Assembly (NCBI GenBank): GCA_900551325.1
Contig: URVM01000001.1
Location: 186,001-250,000 of the forward strand
Reading direction: 5' to 3'
DNA from: an uncultured Eubacteriales bacterium
Lineage (GTDB): Bacteria; Bacillota; Clostridia; Lachnospirales; Cellulosilyticaceae
DNA: 64,000 nt
The first letter of the stretch is position 1; each line of letters opens with the position of its first letter. The position numbers and the translations under genes were made by a program. Under the pieces are notes generated by a model that was given only the letters and a program-made list of their open reading frames with translations, did not search any database and was not told the DNA's origin. Below are positions 51,987 through 61,669 of the stretch, in pieces.

Positions 51987-53480
51987 TTATTGATTTAACT
52001 CAGCGATAACTTGATCGATTCCAAGATTAGCAGCTTCTTTAGCATAGTTTGCTAATCCTTCTTCTACTGTTACTTCTCCCATAACGATGCTAGCAAGTGT
52101 TTTTTCTCTTGCAGCCGTAAGGTCTGAGTTAATTCTTGTTAATGTTTTTGATAATGGAATAATTTGTGCTTGAACACCGTCTTTATTAAGTATATCTAAA
52201 GATGTATTAATTCTTGGATCTACTTCATGTGTTGTATCTTTAACTGGTGATACTGTTAATACTGGAGAAATATAAGCTTTTTCCATAACTTCTTCAGGTT
52301 TTGATGGTTTTGGTAAACTTGTAATAACATTTCCTGCTTTATTATAGTGAAGTCCTTCTACACCGTATTGGAAAAGAGTTGAACCTTCACCACCATCTTG
52401 CATATATTCTACAAAGTATTTAAATACAGCCTCTGGATTTTTAGATAACTTAGAAATAGATACAACTGCTGGCACACGTTTAACATAATTTGCTTCAGCA
52501 ATTGCTGGAATAGCTGTAACTTTTGCTGTTGGAACAGTATCTTGTACACGTTGTTCTAATGATACGTTCCAGTTTCCTGCCCAATAAGTAAATGTTCCTA
52601 CTTGACCTGCATACCATTTATCTCTACATGTTGATGTTGTATTTGTAACAACCTCCATGTCCATAAGTCCTTCAGCATATGCATCACGCATTCTTGTTAA
52701 TGCACCTACCATACTCTCCTGGGTCATACCATCTACCCATTTGCCATCTTTTTGTACAAAGCTAGGACTAGCATCTTGATAGAATTCTCTTAAATAAAGT
52801 TCTGATTCACCTGCAAGACCTGGTGCTGTAAATGGTATTGCATTTGGTTGTATGGTTTTAAAGCCTCTTAATACTTCAATAAATTCATTATAGTTTGTTG
52901 GCACTTTAAGTCCAAGTTGGTCAAGCCAGTCTTGTCTCATATAAGTTACAGGACCACCACCATTTTCAAGTGGAATACCGTAAATTTTATCATCAATCTT
53001 AATACTATCTAAAATAGATGGATCAATTGCTTTTAGCACTTGGGAACCTTCAACCCATTCAGTTAAGTCTACTAAAGCACCTTGCCCTGCATATATTGGT
53101 AACTTACCATCACCTATTAAAAATACATCTGGTGTATCACCTGAAGCAAAGGATAATTCTAGCTTTTGATAGTACTCTTTTCCACCCACATTTTGTAGAT
53201 CAAGCTGGATACCTGTTAGTTTAGTAAACTCTTTAACCCACTCATCTGACTTATCTTCTTCCTTCATACCCACATTTGTCATAAACTTAATTTTTTCTGG
53301 TTTTTCCACTTTTACTTCTTCTTTTACTTCTTCCTTTTTTTCTTCTTTAGTTGGTTCTGGTTGTTTTTCAGCTGCTGTTTTCTCTGGTGCTGCTGGTTTA
53401 GTCGTACATCCCCCTAAGCTAGTCGCTAATGTTGTAAAAGCCATCATCATTACTGCTACTTTCCTCATTTTTTTAGTCAT
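51987..53480 (-). CDS. Sugar ABC transporter substrate-binding lipoprotein (LplA type)
   Basis: The 497-residue protein has a lipoprotein signal (lipobox LGGC at about 22-25) and a Lys/Glu/Pro linker to about residue 65. The remainder is an extracellular binding domain of the LplA/YtcQ kind (KIKFMTNVGMKEEDKSDEW, GDTPDVFLIGDG). With LplB/LplC-type permeases and a pectin operon nearby, oligogalacturonides or rhamnogalacturonan fragments are the likely load. AAGGGGA precedes the ATG. Confidence 0.85.
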   Translation of the reverse strand: MTKKMRKVAVMMMAFTTLATSLGGCTTKPAAPEKTAAEKQPEPTKEEKKEEVKEEVKVEKPEKIKFMTNVGMKEEDKSDEWVKEFTKLTGIQLDLQNVGGKEYYQKLELSFASGDTPDVFLIGDGKLPIYAGQGALVDLTEWVEGSQVLKAIDPSILDSIKIDDKIYGIPLENGGGPVTYMRQDWLDQLGLKVPTNYNEFIEVLRGFKTIQPNAIPFTAPGLAGESELYLREFYQDASPSFVQKDGKWVDGMTQESMVGALTRMRDAYAEGLMDMEVVTNTTSTCRDKWYAGQVGTFTYWAGNWNVSLEQRVQDTVPTAKVTAIPAIAEANYVKRVPAVVSISKLSKNPEAVFKYFVEYMQDGGEGSTLFQYGVEGLHYNKAGNVITSLPKPSKPEEVMEKAYISPVLTVSPVKDTTHEVDPRINTSLDILNKDGVQAQIIPLSKTLTRINSDLTAAREKTLASIVMGEVTVEEGLANYAKEAANLGIDQVIAELNQ

Positions 53481-53514
53481 TATTTTTCCCCTTCTCTTTT
53501 TATTTATTAGTTTA

Positions 53515-54384
53515 TTAACCCTTTACCGCTCCTACTGTTACACCTTTTACAAAGTACTTTTGTAAGAACGGATAGATTACTAAAAACGGTGCCATAACAA
53601 CTACTACTGTTGCACTTTTTAACATTTCTCCTGAAATCCCAGCTGTGGTTGGTGTGCCTACTAATGTATCAGCAAGTATGAGTTCTCTTACTTTAACTTG
53701 GAAGTTAAGCCACTTAGGATCATTAATATAAATTTGGAAGTTAAAGAAGTTATTCCAATAAGCTACTGCTATAAACAATCCTACTGAAGCTAAGGCTGGC
53801 TTTGATAACGGTAGTACAATCCTTGTAAAGATTCCAAAGGGTGAACATCCATCAATTTCTGCTGCCTCAAATAAAGTTTTAGGTAAACTTTGAAAGAAGC
53901 TTTTCATCAATATAATATTGTAAGCACTAATACTCATTGGCAATATAACTGCCCATATAGTATCTAATAAATGAAAATCTTTTATGGCTAAGTATGTAGG
54001 AATAAGGCCACCATTAAAAATCATTGTAAACATAATTAAATTTACAAATAATTTTCTTCCTGGCATATCTTCTTGAATAATAACATAAGCACCAATTGTT
54101 GTAACACTTAATCCAATAGCTGTTCCTACAATAGTTGTAATGACTGATACTACAAATGGCCTATAGAGTGTAGATGTAGTTAAAATGTATTTATAAGCTT
54201 CTAGACTAATTTCTTTTGGTAATAATTTTATCCCATAAGTCCTTGTAGGGTCTACTGAGTCCACAATGACCTTGAAGATAGGTATTAACATAAGAGCCAT
54301 AATAATAGTGAAGAAGATATAATTTCCTATTATAAATAATGTTCTTCCTCTATCGCCCTTTTTAAAGCTTAATTTGTCTTTCAT
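53515..54384 (-). CDS. ABC transporter permease (LplC/YtcP type)
   Basis: A 289-residue permease with six hydrophobic segments and EAA loop EAAEIDGCSPFGIFTRIVLP. The start ATG at 54384 lies 6 nt after GGAGG; an ATG at 54390 touches that site. It pairs with the LplB-type gene, 14 nt upstream. No ATPase is encoded here, so a shared ATPase is probably used. Confidence 0.85.
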   Translation of the reverse strand: MKDKLSFKKGDRGRTLFIIGNYIFFTIIMALMLIPIFKVIVDSVDPTRTYGIKLLPKEISLEAYKYILTTSTLYRPFVVSVITTIVGTAIGLSVTTIGAYVIIQEDMPGRKLFVNLIMFTMIFNGGLIPTYLAIKDFHLLDTIWAVILPMSISAYNIILMKSFFQSLPKTLFEAAEIDGCSPFGIFTRIVLPLSKPALASVGLFIAVAYWNNFFNFQIYINDPKWLNFQVKVRELILADTLVGTPTTAGISGEMLKSATVVVVMAPFLVIYPFLQKYFVKGVTVGAVKG

Positions 54385-54398
54385 ATCCATCCTCCTTT

Positions 54399-55349
54399 CT
54401 ATAAGATACCCTCACCTGTAATTTTCTTATTAATCTTATTTGCAGCTACTACAAGTATTAATGAAATAATAGATTTAAAAAGACCTACTGCTGTTGCAAA
54501 ACCATAGTCTGCATTAATAAGACCTGCTCTATAAATATAAGTTTCAATAACATCTGCTACGTTATAAACCATAGGGTTATACAGTACAAATACAGATTCA
54601 AAAACGTTAAGGACCTTAGCTAAATTCAAAATAAGTACAACTAAAATAGTATTTTGAATAGATGGTAATGTAATATACCATGCTTGCTTTAATCTTGAGG
54701 CACCATCTATAGCTGCTGCTTCATACATTTCTTGTTCCACCCCAGCTAGTGCAGCCATGAAGATAATTGTACTCCAACCTGTTTCTTTCCACCTACTAAT
54801 TAACATATAAATAGGTGTCCACCATTGTTCTGATACTAAAAAGTAGGTAGGATCTCCCCCAAAAAATTTAATAATTTCATTTATAATACCACCTTGTGGT
54901 GATAAAAACATGGAAAAAATAGATGCTACTACTACCCATGATAGAAAGTGTGGTAAGTAAAGAACTGTTTGAGCAAACTTCTTGAATTTTAAACCACCTA
55001 TTTCATTAAGTAAAAGGGCGAATCCTACTGAGAAAGCCATACTTAATCCTAAATTCATACAACTTAGCTTTAAAGTGTTAAAAAAGGCTCGCCAGAACAT
55101 ATTACTTTCAAAAAGTAGTTTAAAGTTATCAAACCCTACAAAATCTACTGGACCAAATAATCCCCATTCATAAAAGGCAATTCTTATTCCTAACATTGGA
55201 TAATAGTTAAACATAAGTAATAGTACTAATACAGGTAACGCCATAATATAAAAATGTCTGTACTTTATTATATTTTTAATTGTCCTTTTATTCTTTAGAA
55301 CTATTTCAGGCTCTTTCTTGTTTAACGCTATTTCTTTTGCCACACCCAT
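54399..55349 (-). CDS. ABC transporter permease (LplB/YteP type)
   Basis: A 316-residue permease with an N-terminal cytoplasmic extension, six membrane segments and the EAA loop EAAAIDGASRLKQAWYITLPSI. Three starts are possible: ATG 55364 (no ribosome binding site), ATG 55349 and GTG 55343; GAGGGGAGGA fits the last two. It is the first gene of the importer operon, downstream of the AraC-type regulator terminator and two direct repeats. Confidence 0.83.
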   Translation of the reverse strand: MGVAKEIALNKKEPEIVLKNKRTIKNIIKYRHFYIMALPVLVLLLMFNYYPMLGIRIAFYEWGLFGPVDFVGFDNFKLLFESNMFWRAFFNTLKLSCMNLGLSMAFSVGFALLLNEIGGLKFKKFAQTVLYLPHFLSWVVVASIFSMFLSPQGGIINEIIKFFGGDPTYFLVSEQWWTPIYMLISRWKETGWSTIIFMAALAGVEQEMYEAAAIDGASRLKQAWYITLPSIQNTILVVLILNLAKVLNVFESVFVLYNPMVYNVADVIETYIYRAGLINADYGFATAVGLFKSIISLILVVAANKINKKITGEGIL

Positions 55350-55431
55350 TCCTCCCCTCGTCATTAAGTTTTAACTAAGTTCATTTTAATACGTATATAT
55401 AAACATTTTAAAGATACAGATCTTAATATAG

Positions 55432-55464
55432 AAAGAACATTTCTTTGTCCAAAGAACATTTCTT
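55432..55464. promoter_or_regulatory. Direct repeats upstream of the pectin importer (AraC-site candidate)
   Basis: AAAGAACATTTCTTT at 55432 and AAAGAACATTTCTTC at 55451, period 19 bp. A related quasi-palindrome AAAGGA-TACAT-TCCTTT lies at 55480-55496. Paired direct half-sites near two helical turns are usual for AraC-family regulators, and one is encoded next door. Confidence 0.6.
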
Positions 55465-55523
55465 CATCTTTCTTATGCAAAAGGATACATTCCTTTATGT
55501 CCTCTTATCTATAACTCTTTACA

Positions 55524-55574
55524 TAATAAAAGGTCTATGAAACTAGAGCGTATATACTCCTATCATAGACCTTC
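55524..55574 (-). terminator. Terminator after the AraC-type regulator
   Basis: AAGGTCTATGA pairs with TCATAGACCTT; a TTTTATTATG tail follows on the minus strand. Confidence 0.75.
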
Positions 55575-55584
55575 CTTATATCAC

Positions 55585-57852
55585 TTATTTTCTTAGTTCA
55601 CTAGGGCTTATACCGTGTATCCTTTTAAAAGCTCTTCTAAAAGATTGAACACTATTATAACCTACTTGTTCTCCAATATCATTAATATTTAATTTTGTAT
55701 CCTTTAATAAACCACAGGCTCTATTCATTCTTAGTTCTTCAACGTACTCCGTAAAATTAACACCTGTTTGCTCTTTAAACAAAGTAGATATATATCCTTC
55801 TGATATATTAAAGTGACTAGAAACCATTCCTAGACATAAATTAGGATCCTTATAAACTTCTTGAATATAGTCTTTAATCTTCTGAATCAAATCTACTTGA
55901 CTATTATTTTTAGCTTCCTTATATCTTCTACTTATACTTAAACATATATCAAGGAGCACTTTAAAATATAACTTAGCATCTTTAGGGTCATTAAATCTCT
56001 CTAGTTTATCTACTCCTTCAATTTCTGTATCCGTTCCTATAATCTTCACAATTGTACTATTAAGCTCATCATACAGTTTTTGAACTGTATAGCCACTTAA
56101 TTTTCTATTTATAAAGTTCTCTGTATATAAAATACTAAGTAGACTTTGAATACTTACCTTATCTGCACGTTTACAGTAATGAATCAGCCTTTCTTCAAAG
56201 TCTAAAGGATAGTAATAGGTAACTCTTTCTTCTATTACGTCTTTATAGAAAATAATATTTTTTAATCCTTCTTTTACTCCTGATTTAAGAGCTCCCTTAG
56301 CTTGTTCATATGCTCTCCAAATTTCTAGCCAACTATGACAAAGATTACTAATCCCCCATACAGGTGTAATATAGTAGTTGGCAATCATATAAGCATTTGC
56401 TTCTTTTACCTTTTGCTCTATAAGATTTATTTCATCTTTTTCATCATTTATAATAGCTACTGTTGTTAAATAATCTACGTCATAAAAGTAAACTTTTTCT
56501 TCTAAGAGTTCCTTTAATATATTTTTAATAATAAGGATAGCAATATTTACTTCTTCTAATGTTTGAATATCCATGCTATAAAAGTCATTATTAGCAAAGA
56601 CACGGCAAGCTACTACTCTTTGAGGCATATTTTCTAGCATAATATTGGCTCTATTAGCAAAAAGTTTCATTTCATCTTCATCAGTAAATTCTCCTCTTAT
56701 TACTTTTTGCCAAAAAGCTGTCTGTAGAAGTGGTTGCTGCTTATCTATTTCCTTTCTTAAGGTTTGAGTCCTTGCAACCATCTTAGTAATAGCCCCTCCT
56801 AAGTCATCAATATTACCTAGCTCCTTATCCCATATTTCTTGTTCCACATCCAAACCTTTAAGCTGGTTCATAATATCACGTAATGGGCGGCCATTTTTCA
56901 CCGAAAGGTAATAAGAAATTAATATGCCTCCACCTAAGATAATAACTAATAAGATTGTAACCGTATTTCTAAGATGAAAAAGATCTGCCATAACAACATG
57001 TTCTGGTAGTAGAAGTACATAACGCCAACCATTTACATCTGATATGGTGTATAAAACAATCATTTTCTTATTATTGATAGTCGTACTAAATATACCTTCT
57101 CCCTTATACTTATTGACTACATCAATATAATTTAATATTTCTTCTTTACTGGTTGAATGCCAAACTAAACGGTCTTTACTATCTTGGACAAAGATAATAG
57201 ACCCATCACCTGGATCTACACTTTTAAAGAACTTCTGTATTTCACTTCTTTTCAGTTCACATACAACAGCTCCTTGAGTAGATGCATTGTACTTTAAAGG
57301 TAAGGTTTGTATATAGCTTACTTCCTTATCTGTAATAATATAATCATCTTCTCTCGTATTACCTAATAGCGCATCTTGCCACTGTTTATAACTTATATCT
57401 CTATACTTTAAAATTTTCTCATGATAAAACCTAGCATTATATAAGGTTTCAGGTGTAATGACATACTCTGTATTATGTAAATAAATATAAATATCTTCTA
57501 TCATATTATTACTTGAATGGGTAAACAATTGTGATGTTCTTTCAATAGCCTTTTTAGCATCCCAAAAGAAGGTACCTGCTTTAATGGAATCGGTTTCTAC
57601 TAATGACAACATTGTAGGACTTGTAGCTATTTGTAGAACTAGTGTATTAAGTCCTTCAATTTGATTATCAATGAGGCTTTTACTATGATTAATCATAGCC
57701 AATTTGTTGTCCTTAATTTCTTCTTCTACTATATTAAACGCTACTCTATACCCTGCTAAACACATGATTAACGGCAGTATTAATACTACTGTATAGGAAA
57801 CCATAAACTTAAATACTGGATTTTGTAAATATAGTTTTTTAAGTTGCCTCAT
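55585..57852 (-). CDS. Membrane-bound AraC-family regulator with extracellular sensor (YesN/YtdP-like)
   Basis: The 755-residue protein has a first membrane segment (about 12-34), an outer sensor domain (about 36-290, Cache-like), a second membrane segment (about 292-315) and a cytosolic part. It ends in two AraC helix-turn-helices (LGMVSSHFNISEGYISTLF and INDIGEQVGYNSVQSFRRAFKRIHG). Such proteins sense extracellular saccharide directly and turn on polysaccharide genes. The start is the ATG at 57852 behind AAGGGGGAAGAG; an ATG at 57870 precedes that site. It lies between the pectinase and importer operons. Confidence 0.85.
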   Translation of the reverse strand: MRQLKKLYLQNPVFKFMVSYTVVLILPLIMCLAGYRVAFNIVEEEIKDNKLAMINHSKSLIDNQIEGLNTLVLQIATSPTMLSLVETDSIKAGTFFWDAKKAIERTSQLFTHSSNNMIEDIYIYLHNTEYVITPETLYNARFYHEKILKYRDISYKQWQDALLGNTREDDYIITDKEVSYIQTLPLKYNASTQGAVVCELKRSEIQKFFKSVDPGDGSIIFVQDSKDRLVWHSTSKEEILNYIDVVNKYKGEGIFSTTINNKKMIVLYTISDVNGWRYVLLLPEHVVMADLFHLRNTVTILLVIILGGGILISYYLSVKNGRPLRDIMNQLKGLDVEQEIWDKELGNIDDLGGAITKMVARTQTLRKEIDKQQPLLQTAFWQKVIRGEFTDEDEMKLFANRANIMLENMPQRVVACRVFANNDFYSMDIQTLEEVNIAILIIKNILKELLEEKVYFYDVDYLTTVAIINDEKDEINLIEQKVKEANAYMIANYYITPVWGISNLCHSWLEIWRAYEQAKGALKSGVKEGLKNIIFYKDVIEERVTYYYPLDFEERLIHYCKRADKVSIQSLLSILYTENFINRKLSGYTVQKLYDELNSTIVKIIGTDTEIEGVDKLERFNDPKDAKLYFKVLLDICLSISRRYKEAKNNSQVDLIQKIKDYIQEVYKDPNLCLGMVSSHFNISEGYISTLFKEQTGVNFTEYVEELRMNRACGLLKDTKLNINDIGEQVGYNSVQSFRRAFKRIHGISPSELRK

Positions 57853-57945
57853 TCTCTTCCCCCTTAGCATCTAGTTCAACCTATACCACCTATAGTTTTC
57901 TAAATTTTCCTATATATTTAAGTCTAATCAAATACTTGTCTATCG

Positions 57946-58611
57946 TCAATATTTATCTTTAACAATTTTTTCTAGTTCTCTATAAACTATACCAGCCATT
58001 TTTACAGCACCCTCATATATCATATGGGTATCATCTGCTTTACCTTCTGGGTATGCTTTATAAGTACCGGGTGGTAGATGCATAAATAAGGACTTAGAAT
58101 CTGTATCTCCTAAAGTTTCAAGAAACCTCTTACTTTCATTACATAAATCAATTAAGTCTACCCCTAAATCTTGAGCCAAAACTTTCATTGCATCTGGATA
58201 ATCACCATGTACCTTATCTTTAATTTTCCCCTTCTCATCAAAATGCCTTCTATAGAGTGGTGTAATAAGTATAGGTGTTGCACCATTATTTCTTGCAACA
58301 TCAATATATTGTTTTAAGTAAGCTTGATACGTATTAAATGGGTCCGTATGTCTACTTTCTTCTTCTTTTTGGTCGTTGTGACCAAATTGAATAAGTAGTA
58401 AATCTCCTTCTCCAATGCACTGATTAATTTGTTCAAGTAATCCTTCTTCTATAAAACTTTTACTACTACGACCATTCTTTGCATAATTAAAAATCTGTAC
58501 ATCTGGTGATAAATAAAGGTGGAGTACTTGCCCCCAACCTGTTTGCGGGTAAGATGTTATATCATTATAGGCAACTGTTGAGTCCCCTGCTAAAAAAATT
58601 TTCAAGTTCAT
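57946..58611 (-). CDS. Rhamnogalacturonan acetylesterase-like SGNH hydrolase
   Basis: The 221-residue protein has the catalytic Ser in AGDSTVAY (S11), the Asn block FGHND (N79) and the Asp/His pair in ADDTHM (D193, H196). This is the layout of rhamnogalacturonan acetylesterases (CE12-type). It removes acetyl groups from imported pectin fragments in the cytosol (no signal peptide). The start is the ATG at 58611 behind GAGGGGGAG. It is the last gene of the pectin operon. Confidence 0.85.
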   Translation of the reverse strand: MNLKIFLAGDSTVAYNDITSYPQTGWGQVLHLYLSPDVQIFNYAKNGRSSKSFIEEGLLEQINQCIGEGDLLLIQFGHNDQKEEESRHTDPFNTYQAYLKQYIDVARNNGATPILITPLYRRHFDEKGKIKDKVHGDYPDAMKVLAQDLGVDLIDLCNESKRFLETLGDTDSKSLFMHLPPGTYKAYPEGKADDTHMIYEGAVKMAGIVYRELEKIVKDKY

Positions 58612-58622
58612 TATACTCCCCC

Positions 58623-60530
58623 TCATTCTAATCCTTTATAACTAAAGTAATCAAAATCTCCATAACATCTAGGTTCTGTCATACCATTTACAACGTACAT
58701 ACCTATCATGGATCCAGTAAATCGTTTACCTTTTTCACCTTCATCAGATAAATAATATACATTCTCTAAGGTACCTAACTTATTCCACTTCGTCTCATCT
58801 TGTCTATAATAAAAGGTGCGTTCTAGGTATTTAGTAACTACCTTAATAAAGATAGGCTTATCCTTTTCTACTCTTTCTTCAAAAGACAGGATTTCTCTTT
58901 CACCTATTCGTTCTATAACTCTAATGACCCATTCTTCTCCCTTGTTCATAACACCTACTTTAATATAAGTTAAGGTATCATAATAACAAGTCATACCAGC
59001 TTCTTGACCTATTCCATAACTATGAAAATCTAGTTTAAGTTCTGCTTCAAAATGGTGATGCTTTTGCCTTTTAACAATAATGTTCTTAGCTTCTTTTTCA
59101 TTTAAATCCTTATAACTTCCAACTATTCTTAGGTAACTCTTTCCTATACTATAGCTACCTTCATCTGGTGTTCTAACAAATAGCCAATTTAAATCTAAAT
59201 CTTCCTTATCAAAGTGGTCACATACAACCTCTTCCCATTTACAACTTGGTAAGTTAGGTCTACGTTGCAATACACTAGGCCCTTGGTTTTTATTAATAAT
59301 AGGCCATCCATCTGGTGTCCATGTGAGAGGATCAATAGCTGTCTCTCTTCCTAATATACAATATCCATCTCCTATTGGCCTGCCACATAAGTACACCATA
59401 TACCAATCTCCATTTTGTGTTTGCACAGGCTTGCCATGACCACTACGTTGGATTTTATGAAGAGGATTTCTCTGAGTAAGTATAGGGTTATAAGGACATG
59501 GTTTATAAGGTCCTTTAATATTTTTAGACCGAGCTACTGTAATACAATGGGTTAAGCCTGTTCCACCTTCTGCAAGAAATAGATAATAGTACCCATCCTT
59601 CTTTATAAGGTGTGGCCCTTCAGGTGCTCTTTTATTAGAGCCATAGTAAATAAGCTCTCCCTCCTTTACTACCTTCGTTGCCTTGGCATCCAGCTCAATA
59701 AGCCTTGCCCCTCTATTAAGTAGCATATATCTTTTACCATCATCATCTACAAAAAGAGAAGGATCAATCCCATCTTCTTCAATAAAGATTGGTTCGCTAT
59801 AAGGTCCTTCAGCTCTATTAGAAGAGATAATTATTTGTTTTCGAATCATAGGATCATCATCATTTAACCTATATGTAGCAGTAATATAAAACTTACCTTC
59901 ATAGTAAGAAATATCTGGAGCCCAAATCCCTCTACCTGTCTCTAGTCTATCAAAATCTAAGTAATTAGGATTAGTTATACCATGACCTATAATCTTCCAA
60001 TGAATTAGGTCTTTAGAATGTAGAACTGGAATAGCTGGAAAATAAATAAATGTAGAATTGACCATGTAATAATCTTCCCCTACCCTAATAATAGAAGGGT
60101 CTGGGTGAGCACCTGTTATAATGGGATTACGATACATGTCTTCTAGAATAATTCCTTTTTCATTCCTTAGGTAGTTCACTATTGCCATATTGTTAGTTTC
60201 TAATGCAATATCAATGGCAGTCTTTCCATATTTATCACCACTATAAATATCCATTCCTACTTGCTCTACTAAATACTTAAAGCACTCTAGGGAATCACTC
60301 ATTGCAGCATAGTGCAAAATATTTCTATTTATTTCATCAGTGTAATTCATACTTGCACGGGTATATTCTACAATAAATTTAAGCACTTCTAATGAACCTG
60401 TCTTGGCTGCTACAAAAGGAGCCAGGACATTATGTTCATCTTTTTCCTCTATAGCCATTTGATTGGTTGCAATAATTTTACGAATAGCTTCAATGTTAGA
60501 GCCCTTGATTGCTTCAATAATATTATCCAT
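58623..60530 (-). CDS. Fusion of ankyrin repeats and GH43 glycosidase
   Basis: The 635-residue protein starts with about 130 residues of ankyrin repeats (for example NRNILHYAAMSDSLECFKYLVEQ, KYGKTAIDIALETNNMAIVNYL). A GH43 five-blade propeller follows, with base D144 (AHPDPSIIRVG), D256 (GIDPSLF) and acid E304 (PEGPHL), then a C-terminal beta-sandwich (about 435-635). There is no signal peptide. The frame is unbroken across the junction, and the linker is short (ILEDMYRNPI). AGAGGAGAT precedes the ATG, which overlaps the GH105 gene end by 8 nt. Ankyrin repeats usually bind proteins, and I do not know a described GH43 with them. Confidence 0.86.
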   Translation of the reverse strand: MDNIIEAIKGSNIEAIRKIIATNQMAIEEKDEHNVLAPFVAAKTGSLEVLKFIVEYTRASMNYTDEINRNILHYAAMSDSLECFKYLVEQVGMDIYSGDKYGKTAIDIALETNNMAIVNYLRNEKGIILEDMYRNPIITGAHPDPSIIRVGEDYYMVNSTFIYFPAIPVLHSKDLIHWKIIGHGITNPNYLDFDRLETGRGIWAPDISYYEGKFYITATYRLNDDDPMIRKQIIISSNRAEGPYSEPIFIEEDGIDPSLFVDDDGKRYMLLNRGARLIELDAKATKVVKEGELIYYGSNKRAPEGPHLIKKDGYYYLFLAEGGTGLTHCITVARSKNIKGPYKPCPYNPILTQRNPLHKIQRSGHGKPVQTQNGDWYMVYLCGRPIGDGYCILGRETAIDPLTWTPDGWPIINKNQGPSVLQRRPNLPSCKWEEVVCDHFDKEDLDLNWLFVRTPDEGSYSIGKSYLRIVGSYKDLNEKEAKNIIVKRQKHHHFEAELKLDFHSYGIGQEAGMTCYYDTLTYIKVGVMNKGEEWVIRVIERIGEREILSFEERVEKDKPIFIKVVTKYLERTFYYRQDETKWNKLGTLENVYYLSDEGEKGKRFTGSMIGMYVVNGMTEPRCYGDFDYFSYKGLE

Positions 60531-61656
60531 TCAATCTATCTCCTCTTAACATTTCTGTATAAGCTAATAAAAGAGGTGCTACCCCTTTTGCTTCATTTGC
60601 TACAACTGGTTCAGATATATAGTACCCAAAAGAACCATCACGTCTATCTTTTCCACCTAGACCTGCAACAAGACAAATCCCTTCTAGTTGAAGCTTGCCA
60701 TCTACTTCCTTTAAAGCATGATTGCATACGCCATAAAATGCTTTTTCTCCATACTTTCTAAGCTTCTCTGGTAAATATTCTAATCTTACACCCTTTAAAA
60801 TGGCATAGGCCATAATAGCACTTCCACTGGTCTCTAAGTAATTACCTTCCCTATCCTTCTGATCAACAACTTGGTACCACATACCACTTTCATCTTGATA
60901 GTTAATCATAGCTTCTACTACTTCTCGAAACATAGACATAAGTTTTCTATATTCGTAAAAAATCTGCTCATCCATCTGCTCTAATGTATCTACTAATGCC
61001 ATCACAAACCAACCTAAAGCACGAAGCCAAAAGTTCTTTGATAGTCCTGTTTCCTTATCACACCAAAACATTTCCCTTGATGAATCATATCCATGATAAT
61101 AAAGACCTGTATTAGGATCTTTAAGTAATCTTTCTACATTTAGAAACTGTTTATAAATATCCATATAATTACACATTTTATTAAACTTAGTTTCATACTC
61201 CATATAGAAAGGTTGAGCCATATAAAGTCCATCTAACCATATTTGATTTGGATAAATAGCTTTATGCCAAAAGTTTCCTTCCTTTGTACGAGGTTGAAGC
61301 TTAATTTGTTCGTATAGGGTATCTATAGCAAGTCTATACTTTTTCTTTCCCGTTAACTCATAAAGTTCAAATAGAGTCTTACCTGCATTTATGTTATCAA
61401 TATTAAAATCTTCTATTTTGTAATCTTGAATGGTACCGTCTTCCCTTACAAAATACTCTATAAAACTATCTGCAAATTCTAGGTATTTATCTTCTTTTGT
61501 AATATGATACATTTCTAAGATAGCCTTAATCATACAACCATCTATGTAATTCCACTTTGTTTTAGTACCCTCTCTTATCTTTTCAATATTCCAAATAGGG
61601 TGCTGTGGTGTACTTTCTTCAATCAACTGGGTTATATAACGCTGTAATAAGTCCAT
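60523..61656 (-). CDS. Unsaturated rhamnogalacturonyl hydrolase (GH105, YteR-like)
   Basis: The 377-residue (alpha/alpha)6-barrel protein matches YteR. The catalytic Asp lies in QIWLDGLYMAQPF (D142, next to the published D143 of Bacillus YteR), with RALGWFVMALVDTLEQM and TSGSAIMAYAILKG. It removes the unsaturated galacturonate left by lyases from rhamnogalacturonan fragments. It is cytosolic. AAAGGGGAAAATAAA precedes the ATG. Confidence 0.9.
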   Translation of the reverse strand: MDLLQRYITQLIEESTPQHPIWNIEKIREGTKTKWNYIDGCMIKAILEMYHITKEDKYLEFADSFIEYFVREDGTIQDYKIEDFNIDNINAGKTLFELYELTGKKKYRLAIDTLYEQIKLQPRTKEGNFWHKAIYPNQIWLDGLYMAQPFYMEYETKFNKMCNYMDIYKQFLNVERLLKDPNTGLYYHGYDSSREMFWCDKETGLSKNFWLRALGWFVMALVDTLEQMDEQIFYEYRKLMSMFREVVEAMINYQDESGMWYQVVDQKDREGNYLETSGSAIMAYAILKGVRLEYLPEKLRKYGEKAFYGVCNHALKEVDGKLQLEGICLVAGLGGKDRRDGSFGYYISEPVVANEAKGVAPLLLAYTEMLRGDRLNG

Positions 61657-61669
61657 TTTATTTTCCCCT

